A stretch of DNA of 64,000 nt from Atopsyche davidsoni (Eukaryota; Arthropoda; Insecta; Trichoptera; Hydrobiosidae), in contig JAILWY010000006.1 in NCBI GenBank assembly GCA_022113835.1, positions 62,001 through 126,000 on the forward strand, given 5' to 3'. Positions 35,101-47,100 of the stretch are shown piece after piece. The first letter of the stretch is position 1; each line of letters starts with the position of its first letter. Below the pieces are notes generated by a model. The model had not been told where the DNA came from and searched no databases. It worked only from the letters and a program-made list of their open reading frames with translations. Position numbers and translations under genes: made by a program.

Positions 35101-38100
35101 AAAATTTTCATAAAGAAAAGCGATAGTTTATAAAGAATCTGAAAACTAAATCGACTGACTATATTTCTTGGTGGAGTTCAAATGTAACAGATTTACACAA
35201 GAAATTCTTTTAGAAGGCCAATGATAGTAAATTAAGCCATTCCGTTGAATAAATAATGCGGCCGGCCATCTATCAGGTGCTTTACCCCACAGGTTTCAGC
35301 CGGGAGTGCCGCTGTAAAGTTCCCACCGGCCACCCCGGGCAACCTTTTACCTTGTGATCATTTTTATAGAGGTATATAATAGTTTCAGTTCTCCTATATA
35401 CGGCTTGCCCCTCGGGAGGGTGCCTTTGGATTTCATTGAGTCCATAATAACATTATTTAAGCTGAAAGTGGTCAATAAAATAAAAAAAAAATTATGCTAA
35501 TTAATCTTCAAGACATACGTTTAACGTTATGTTAATACATTTTTTCTATAAATAGTACACTACAATTGTTAAAATTTAAATAACAAATATAAATCGTACC
35601 GTGAAAATTATCATTCCCCATTTAGAAGACAAGCAATCGAGAAAGCTTTTTCGAAACTGGGATTGCATGGTACTCAAGTCTGCTAAAACAACGCGGTGGC
35701 TTATTAAACAAACATCAATAATTAACAATAAACACACAGTCAAATTAACTGTTAGCTGTTACGAGTTAGAAATCAGCTCACAACCGCAAGTGACTACAAT
35801 TTTACTGATACCTCTGCGCAAAGGCTGATCAAAAAATAAATGGTCGAGTAGATAGATAATCAGCTGTTTCAGAACCTGTGTAATTTACATACTATCCGAT
35901 CGAAAATATTTCACGCTGATTGCTCTTTAAGAAGCCGCGCGTTGGAGTCACACTTAGCATTTGAAAAAAGGTATAAAATCTATAATACACGAGTGTATAA
36001 AGCTACGTGCGTGCGGCCAGGCCCGGAGTAGTTTTACGCGACCCTTTATGCTAAGTAAATATTTTATCTCCTTCTGTTTTATTTCTGTCAATACGGAATT
36101 GAATTGGCCGCCGATCAATGCGGCGTCCTTTGTTCCGGGCGGGGCCGCGCGAGGAATACCCAATGTGGAACATTCCTCAACAAATGCCACGTGCCACGTG
36201 AAATCACTCCAGATAGGTTGCCATTATTGCAAAGTCAACACGTTATTAGTAAATTAACACACTTTAGGCGGGTACCGAATTGACTAAACTAAACTGATGT
36301 GCGTAGCGGGCAAAATTCGCGTAAAATTGCGCGTGCGAAATCTAGTCTGTACACTCTTTGATTTGCAAGTAGTCAAACAAATCGTTTCCTATAAAAAACT
36401 GAACCACTTCGTACACACTTTGCGGATTACTTGGCATCACAACAACACCACTTTGTCCTGAAAATTGTTCAATAATTGGAGGATTATCATTCTCTGGCCA
36501 CTCCACTTCTTCATTGTCACTTTGTTCAGAATCACTGGACAGTATTGGTAGAAGTAACGTTGACGAGTTCTAAACAAACATTACGAGCTTTAAACCTAAA
36601 GAGTAAAATGACCTTCTGCCGCTTTTAGAGAAAACACATTAAAAAAACGTATTAATATGCGCCCCGCCTTCAGGCAGTAGTCCGCGGAACGGGTACTAGT
36701 ACCCGCCCTGCCTTTAGTGTGTTAACATTTGATATATTTATGTGTACTTGACATATTATGCATTGGTATACATTATATCAGAGGTTTCCAAAGTGGTCAA
36801 TATCGACCCCCAGGGGTCGATTTCGAAAAATAAAATTTGGGGTCCATGAACTGTAAATGGGGGTCTACGAGAGTGGATCCCATTTAAGCAGGTCATCACC
36901 AAAATTTAGACATTTCGTAAATGTCATAATGCACCAAACACGGATTGCACCTATGTACTTTGTGACGAATCGAAGCCCTGAAGCGTAGAAATATTTTGTA
37001 TCTTTTTAATTAATGTATTTTATTCTATTTAAGATATTAAAATGGAGTTCCACGAAGTATTCTCTGTCAAAAATATGGATTTTCTGAATGTTACTATATT
37101 TGCATTTTGTGTGTTATTATTTATTAAAGGTATAATTAACTTAAGATGTATTTTAACTTTTTCATTTTTAAGCCCACTGTACAGTAAACCCTATGAAAGT
37201 GAGTTGTTCTATATAAGATATCAAAAATACGTTTGAAGTTTATGAATTTGTAAGGATTCAATATTAGCAAGGCAGGGGGTCGATGAAAAATAGGAAAACT
37301 CGACAAGGGGTTGACGGGACAAAATAGTTTGGGAAACTATGCATTATATCCTCCCCGCTCCCCTTATTATGTTGCTTGTGCATGGCTGCCGTTATGTACT
37401 CTGAGCGTGTATAAAGGATCGGTAATAGAGTAGTGGACTTAGAATGATTGTGGAGGGATGTGCTCTGGAAGTACGTGGGGGAAGCTCCTGTTACTTTCTA
37501 TTAAACGATGATTTGCGTAAACCAAATGATGACAAATAGGCGTTTTAAATTATGATAACACTTTTATAGTAAGGTTATATTAAATTTAAATACTTTTTTG
37601 ACTTTTGAGTAAACATGTAATATATATTGCTATAAAATTGATATTTGATAAATTTATGCGTCGGTGTGCATATCACACATACTTATTTTTATGAATGATT
37701 TGTAATAATTTTTACTTAATCAAATCATATTCCAATTGAAATAAGCAAATAAATTACCGCGATATTAGTGATAACTAAATCATTGTATCCCATTTTTATA
37801 TTTATTTACCTAGATTTATTTATATTTTTTACTTTAAAAATAATTAAACTGCAAGAGAAACCGCTGTTTATATTATATTTTGCAAAACAACAAACGTGTT
37901 GCATTAATAACAAGATAATACTCTCACTTATTTTTTTCCCTCATCAGGTTAAAATTCCGTGCAAAATTTGATAAATATCCGCAGAAATATGAATTCGAAT
38001 GAAAATAATTTAATTAACCATATATTAAGCACGCAGAGATAATCATAGACGCGTTTATTCGTGATTTCAATTCCATCACCTGTTTATAGACTTCAAAATT

Positions 38101-41100
38101 GGGTCGTCTCTAAATATATCGGGCCGTCAACAAAAATAACTTATAAATTTGAAAGACACCCCAAGGACCCCAGAGAAGAGGGTGGAGGAGTGTTGCTATT
38201 TATACCCCTTTATACACCATGGCTATACTTAATCATCCTCACCTGAGACGATTTACTAAGAGCTGAATTCAAATGGCATTGTCACGCGACATCTCTTTTA
38301 CTTTAAAAGTGTCAGCTGATAATTTGTTAGTGGAAAATGAGCTCAAAGCGCGAAGCTTTCAATTCAATATAAATTATACAATAAAGCCTTATTTATAATA
38401 ATGACTATGATAACATATTATATTTCAGGTATACTGAGTTTCAGCTTTATGTAATAAAATTAAATTGGATCCATATAAACTTTTATATCGACATTGGTAA
38501 AGAAAAAAAAAATACTAAATTCGTAGAACTTTTGCTGTAAAAATTGAGCAAGGATGAGACAGAGAAATTAAAATATGTATTTATCTCCTTAAAATGAAAT
38601 AAGTGCATAGTTGTAATTTATTGTTTTTAGTATATATTAATAGTCAATTAAACAAATTACTGATTATAAATCCATTATTATAATCAATACAAAATGATGA
38701 TTAATATTTATTTTTAATTTAATTTTGACCTCTTAAAAATACTCCAAAGTTCAACAAATAATAATTATATTCTATTGTTTCAATTTCTTTTACCTATTGC
38801 ATATTAAAATTACCAGACAATTATATTTTTAATATAAAATAATTGAAATATTTTATATATAAAAAATCATGGGTTACATTAAGACTCGTGGGGTTGTGTA
38901 AACATTTAAAACGATATAAAAGCCTTTGTAGTGAATAACCAAAGGAAAAAAAGGTGAATAAAGAAGTTCATATTTTTTCCAAGAGCATTTTGGAATTGTA
39001 ATTTTTCAGAACTTTACATTAAAACTTATTAAATTATTGACGTCGCACAACAACGCAGTTATATAATAAGATCAGTGTTTTATATCAGTTTATACAGTTT
39101 ATTATTGCGATAGTGACTCTCAGCTGATTAAAGTCTCGGCAACCAGACGAAATTTTAAAATTCATAGCAGAAAGAGTGGTTCAATGTTCAAAACTTGTTA
39201 ATTCATTTCAGTCTCGTACTATCGATTGAATTTTCAATTGAAGTGGTTTTTGAAAAGAAACTGGATACGCGAACGTGACTCCATTGCGATATATCCGCAG
39301 GGAGACAAAGGCAGGTAATAATATTTTATATTGCTTTAGTTCAAATATGTTTGACATTTGAATAGTTTTTTTGACTTGTAATTGATTTGAACAATCACTT
39401 AACTCATAGAGTTAAAACGCGACGATTCGAAGATGTTACCAATATTCAATCAGAAGAATGATTGGCAACCAGTCAAGTAGAAGATTTTCTTACTTCTCGG
39501 GTTCTGCGCTGTATCATATTTTGAGTATTCGGCCCCGATACTGGGCCCATCTTCAAGGGTTTTGTGGAGACGGATTTCATGGAAACAAAATCCCTGATGG
39601 TGGATTCAGTACCGGGACTGAAACGTCTAAAAGCTTACGAGCAGATTATACCACGCAGTGTGGCTCCAACAACTCGGGGGTGCTGTTTCAGGCAGACGCC
39701 ATTAGTGCCGGCAAATGGAGTTTCCGGCCGGACAGCGCCTCCGGAAATAGCGCGGCGGGGACAAGCGCCCAGCACAGTGCTCCAGGAGCACCATCGCTTA
39801 CGGAGCAGTGTGCCTTTGTGTTTTAAATAAGATACACTGGCTTTGAGCGGTTCGTTCGTTTAGTTCTAGCGTAACAGGTGAGATGTTCAAGAAAAAAAGA
39901 GACGCCCCCGTAGCCTAGAGAAATTAGTATGTGAACCTAGGTACGGAGGGAAAAAAAGAAAAAAAAAAAAAAAGGTGAGATGTTCAAATAACTTATCATA
40001 AATCTGAACTATTTCACTATCAATATATTAATCCAGTGTTGAAATACACTAAGCAATTTTTAAATAATCAAGACATTTACATTTAGAAATATTTTAGAGC
40101 TTCCGGCCTATTTCTGTTAAATAATATGTCATAATGTAATAAGCTCTGATCGATGACTACGTGCACAAAATTACAAATTTTAAGTACTTGAGCAATTGTT
40201 AAGAAATTCAATATTTTTGACAGAGAGTACTTGGTGGAATTCCATTTTAATATTTTTGAGTAAAATACTTGAGTGATTTTCCACATGTTCGTTTTTATTA
40301 GTGACCGGTTTCGCCAACCTTTTACGTTGGCATTATCAAACAGAGGAAAGGGAAACCTTCCTGGCGAAACCGGTCACTAATAAAAAAGAACATGTGGAAA
40401 ATCACTCAAGTATTTTACACAAAAATATTACTTGAGCAATGTTAAATAACAATATTGTTTGCAAAAGAAAAAAACGAAAAGCTAAATTTAAGAGCTATGT
40501 TTTATAGTTTAAATTAGACCGTCACAGTCAGTACAATTTTGGCTATACAGGTTTTATTTTGATTGATATGATTAAGTACATTTTTTCAAATATTGAAAAA
40601 TGATTACAAAAACTCTCGGAAAAATATAATCGTGACTTGTGTGGGATTCGAACCCACATCCCCAAGCTTACATGGCCAATTATGCTAACGAGCCACCGCT
40701 ACTTAGCGAGAATTTTTAAAAATCATTTCCTATTAGTGAACCAACGTACTTATTATGCCAATTAAAATGTTTAGAATGAAGAATGTGATTATAAACTAAA
40801 GATTTATATTTACCATACAATAAATTTAAAAAAAAAATTCCATAATATCACCGCAAATAAAGCATAAATTTATTCCGAGTTATGTTAAAAAATAAACCTC
40901 TAGAGAATGGTAGTTGTAATTTGATGATTGTGCCCACTGTGCACCAGGTGACTGAAATGTGGCCTGAAAGGTCAGCCAATTCTTCACTGAAGGGAAAAGG
41001 TCAGCTCGGTGACATTCGGCTGTGATTACGTTTCTAATGAAGAACGCGTAATGTTATAAGTTCTTTATGAACTTTTTAATGGATTCTGTGCCTTTATTTT

Positions 41101-44100
41101 GAATTAAAGTTAATGTCTTTTACCAACTTCAAACTGCTGATAAGCCACTGTGCGTGGGATTGTTTAAAGGATAACATGTATTATAATAATAGACTTTGTA
41201 CTTAAACCTTATTTAGGCTTAATTTTTTATTTTATACATATCTTATTTGTACACATTAGTTGATTGCTGAACGATAATATCTCCAACAAACCGAAAAAAA
41301 AATGTTGTAAGAATATTGATTTTTTTTCTTCATAAAAACCAGAAACCAATCGGATATAAACTTTTCACTTTGACATTTAATTAATATAGTTTTAAAATGT
41401 CACTATCTCACATTATTGATTATATTTTTTTTCAAAAGATCAATTTAAATATTTACGTAATACGTAAATTATGTTCAATCCGATGAATTTTTTTTTTCTC
41501 ATAACTCTAGTGGAGTGTAAAATATATAAAAATAATGTCTTCTTTGTTAAATAACACACAAAATTAGTCAATTAACGACGTAGTGTATTTAATACGTAAA
41601 ATTCTGTAAAAAAAAGGTACTACCACAATATATAAAGAAAACTGTTTACATTAATTCAATTAAACGCTAAATTTTATCAGAATTTTTTTATGAACATACG
41701 GTATTGTAAAGCAAGAATTGTTTTGAAAATAATAACAATGGGAGTACATTAAAAAAAAAAAAAAAAAACAACAGCCAAAAGTTCACGGAGCTTTTAAAGT
41801 AACAAAAGGTTTGAAAGCTCTCCACAGGTGGGGCAGGTAACTAGAAGAGACGACGGCAGCTTTTATCTCTCGTGCCTTCCCTGTTGCTTTTTGTTAAGAA
41901 TTTATATTTGCGAGTTGACTGGAATTTCTCATAAAAACTCTCGCGCGGGTCCGCTCAGATAAACGACCCCAGCCAGTTGTATAAATGGGAGTGATTCGCC
42001 AAAAATAAAAAAATATAAAAGATCAACCGGGGAGCAGAGCTGGGGAGGGAGGTTTCGGATTTTCAGACCTCAATTCGGGAATGAAAAAATATTTATGAAA
42101 GGTGTTAAAAGAATGATTTATTAGCGGGCTCATTCTTTATGTGTGGTTTTTTTTCGTGTTGCGGTTCTGTCAAAATGTGTTTGATAAAAAAATACTCCTC
42201 GATGTCGGTGTTTATTTGGGTTTCCTTGTTATTTATATGATGAGATGTTTTGTACATATATGTGTATATATTTCGCATCTCTTTTTGAGTAAAATTTTAA
42301 TAAAAGTTCAGAGCAGATGGTAAAATGCAATATATTTTTTTTATGCAAATACTTCACAGGCAGAAAAGGCTAACGTTTCAAGCAACGTGTGTATAATAAA
42401 GAGTTACAAAAATAATATATTATAAAATTACTATCTTTACGAATAGAGTACAAAAGCTAGTACTTTGTTAGGTATTATTTTCATAATAAATATTACTAAT
42501 TTTTTTTTGATATCACTGAAAGTGCATTATAAATATTATTACGAGTTATCTGGTTTAAGATTTATTTAATATATTTCATCATTTTGATTTAAAGATAAAG
42601 TGGCGAGTTTCTCGATGATTTCAAAACAGGTTTATTTTTATGCGTCATGCATAAAAATGGGAAAAGTGCGAGATATGTTCAGTTATATTCGAAAGTACAT
42701 AGTATGTATTAAATTCACATGATATTATGAAATCCCGATTGGGTATTTTGAAGCTTCCCAGAAGGGCCCTTCACATTATATATTAATCCACACGATCGAT
42801 ACGACTCTTGATATGGAATATAAATGGCCAGCCAATATTCGCCTTGTTTTTGCGTTTTATGTAAAACATATTCGGATGCAAAAATAGTGAAGGATAAAAT
42901 TTTACTAATGTAAAATAATAAATATTAAAAAATATTTATTTGTTTACCGAACTAACTATTCGAACTATCAAAGATTTGTTTTTTTTTTAAATTTACGCGA
43001 TCACCTTTTAAATTTTAAAATATTTTTATAACCATACGTTATTTTTCACCTTAGCTTACGTTTAAATAATATATATTTATAAATATATTTTGAAATTCAG
43101 AGAAAGGTTAAAACAAACATATACCTATACTGAAAATCTACACCTTACTTTTAAATAATATTTTTTCAATATTTAATCTCATAAGATTTTTAAAAAAGGC
43201 TACCTAAAATAAGGTCATTGAAATATTATCTCTGATGATAAAGTCATTTTGAATAAGTCGATTCACTTATAAATACACTAATATAATAAACGTGGCATCT
43301 GTTTTGCGCGCTGTTATACCTTAATACGTCATTACAACATCAAGATCGGCGACTAGCGTGATAGTTGAAACTACTCTCAAGGAGCTTAATTTCTGCGTGC
43401 TAATGTTTCTATAAATTCAATGGGTTTTGGGAAATGGTCGATTTTTATAATGTTCAACGAAGGTTGAAAGATTTGTGAACATACTCGGAATCGCCTTATA
43501 TTTTAAAGTAGATCAACTGATTTAATACTCATGATTTTAAGACGACGTTCGTATCCGCAAGATAAAAATACCATCAAATTCCATTAGCACATCTCGGGGC
43601 CGGAGTGGCTTTGTGCACGCCTCCTCTGAAAACACACCCCGGGCCAGCCCGGCTTCCTGAAATAACAAAAGCGCTTCTGCTATTAAAAGAGAATTAAACA
43701 CAAACACAATGAATACTAACGACCCTCCGTGCCCAAGAGGGACGAGGGACCGAGCAATCTTCAAGGAACCTTACAGCATTCAGAGAGCAAATACTGATAT
43801 GTTATAATGATTTGTTGGTTTGTTAAACCGGTGTTAAAACTTTCAGGCTTGCCGAGTCTTTTATAAATACACACATTCCCTGAATATTTGCCACGTTTGT
43901 TGGAGCTCTGGGTGATTCCACAATGAGTGAAAAATCAAATATATTATGACTGATTATACAAATACAATCTTGGTTACGTTATATAGGACACACACTAAGT
44001 AGGTAAGTTAATATCTAGCAGATTTGTAGGTTTTTCATCGGATCATTGACTGCCTGATTTGATTGTAAAATTACAATTGAATTGACAGAAAACAACACTC

Positions 44101-47100
44101 ATTATAGCTTATTGTTAGGTCAGTTCTTCTCAATGAATTAGAAAATCATAAAAATTGCAGATTTACATTTATAGCTTGTTTAAACAATTGAAAACCTCAC
44201 ACGATTTACTGATTGTTTTTAATGGCGCTAATATATTTTAATACACATAAATTTCGTACAATTATTCGCATTGCTTCAGTTTTTAAAATACCTAATACTC
44301 TCAAATTAAAAGTTCAAATTTGAAGTGAGATATTAAAAATTCACGTAAAAATTTTGCAATTTGATTTATTCAGGAAAACTCTGAAAGCCCTCTCAAATAA
44401 ATGCCCCCGGGATAAAGGCAGGCGGAAATTGTAAAATATGTTTTATTGACTCATTATCTACGGTATTGTTATCGACATTGTATTTAAGGTAGCAGAAACG
44501 TTTGTGCATCTAGTCTTTAATTGAATCAATTTATTAAGAGTATTTTTTACTTATTTATTTTTATTTACGGAAGTTTCGTCCGTTCGTTCGCTGAAATGGC
44601 GCAGTAGACGTCTCTGTATAATTACTTTGGTTTTGGTCTTACCAAGACTCGTCGTAAAGTTTTGTCATGAAATATTCATTTATTGATCCTGTTTATTTGG
44701 GCGGTAGACGCGAATAATAAAACTTATATTTTCCTTTGGGGTATAATTTTTTTTAGGTCGTATTTTTCCGAAACGATATTTATTTATCGTGTAAATAAAG
44801 TTTGAATATCAGTTGAAGAGTAAATACGTACAACAACCTTTGAAATGTTAATATTTTAATTTTTTTTTCTCATTCTGAATATTCAAAAAAATATTTTCCT
44901 TTGATAAAAAAGCAAATGTGACAACAAACCTTACATGACATTGTTAATATGCATATCATTTTTGAGTATTTGGTTTCTATATATACTTAAGTGTCTAAAA
45001 GTTTAGAATACTTGTGGGCAATGTAGATATTGTCCCTTTAAATAAAATCATAGAAAATCATTCTAGAAATCATTTTTAACTAATAACTTTCTTACCTCGA
45101 AGGTAAATAAATATAATTTTCCGTATTCTATTTACAATGCAAATTCACTTTCTTGTTTAAGCTAAAGATTAATTCAAATCCTTCTGTATTCATGGATGTG
45201 TCTATTTTAATCCCATACTTAATTGCGTAAGCATGTACATCTATGAAACGTGATCTACCTTGTGTTATTATTTTATACCTTAAATAGGAAGCGTAAATGT
45301 TTTTTTATTTATATGAAATTGTTATAATATTTATGCGGTCCATTGGAAACTTAATTAATTCATATAATACAAAAAAAATTGTATGCCAATGAATTTAAGT
45401 AATCGATCTACACACGAAACAAGAAAGACCCTTGATTTTTATTTTGACTACGTGGCACTGGAGCCTAATAAAACTTTTAAGATTTTTAAAAAATATTGAA
45501 CAAAAGTCATTAAGAGTTAATGACGCACATGGTTTATATTTAATCTTTTAATTCCAATTGAAAAAAAAGACTTTTAAATGTTTAGGACTCTTGTAAAATG
45601 GACCAGATGAATCTCCAAATTCCTACACTTCAATCGGAAAAACACATATTTATCATATTAATAGTAAATTTATAAAAAATAAAAATATATTTTATTCGGA
45701 AGAAGGGATGTATCAAACTTTTTGCATTTAAATTTTTTCGATTGGTGCAGTGGATTTTACACAAAACGGACTAGAAAATGATCGAAAAAACTCGATTATG
45801 CGACCTAGACCCTTAAGTGTACAGTTGCGACTTTCAACGACTTTTCAATTTCCACAGGTATAATTTACTGAAATCATAAATATATTAGGGCGTATGAATC
45901 GCTTTGAATTTTTTACAAGCATTTCGCAATAACGGGGCCAACAATCCCGGCTTGTATAGCGCCCATTAAGTTTTCATACATTTCATGCTCTGCGAGGAGC
46001 GTGAGGTCTATTTTTAGCCGCTTAATTGTCTTGGAGGTAACTTTTGCTACAAATTGTACTTGGAAACTCCAGATTTATCCTGAAACTTACGCCGGTGTAA
46101 CATAACAATTAAATCTTAATTAATTTACATCATCCTGCCTGAGGGATCGTTTAATCTGCTGAAAATTATTCAGGGAAAAAAAATGGTAAGTTCGCCATAA
46201 GTGCTTAAACTGAGAATTTACTTATATTTTACGTTGTCTACGTAGTTCTAAATTAATTAACGCTATAAAGTTCTGTTATCAAATGTTAATATTTTTCTTC
46301 AGATTTATTAGAAGCAAAGAAGAATTGTGGGTGTAAACTAACAACGTGAATTCTATCATCTTTTACTATATCTGATACAAGATATAAGATTACCAAAGGG
46401 AAGCAAAAAAAGACGTCGAAGCAGTCTTATTTAGCTTTAGTAAGTATTTTGGTATTGCGGAGGTTTTACTATTATAAAATATAATACTGTTTTCTTTGAT
46501 ATTTCAAAGATACAAAACATATGATACATGAAGATTAATTAATGCTAACCACATTTGGTTTTAATTAGTACTAAGCTCTAATTAAAACAAATACTGATAT
46601 AATATATATATATTTGTTAATAAATTAACTCACATTAGATGGAACAAGACTCCCATTAGATATTATTTTACTTGATACTAGTAAGCTGTGTTTGCGTTTC
46701 ATTGTTTAACTTTCTCTATAGTAAAGGAGTTATTTGAGTCAACGAAAAATGGGTTGGACGTTAACGGAACCGTGACTTCGCCTTAGGCATTAAATTACCT
46801 GTGGAGCACCTGTGGTACACATAAAGCTGTGTCTTTTAATTTTGGGATAGCAAAAACATGCCACGACACGATTTTGTTTGCTTATTAAACATCAAATAAG
46901 ATTTCAAGCTGTAGATGTAAGAATTGTTTCTTTTTTAGAGCCTCATTTATAGTACCTCACGAGACAGCTGAAGTAAAAGAAGTCATATTATCTGAGTGGA
47001 TAAAATTGTATGGTACTTTGAAATATTTTGTTTTTACTAAAATTTGTATTTTATAAAGAATTTATGTAACCATTTAATAACCAAAATATGTTTATCAGCA

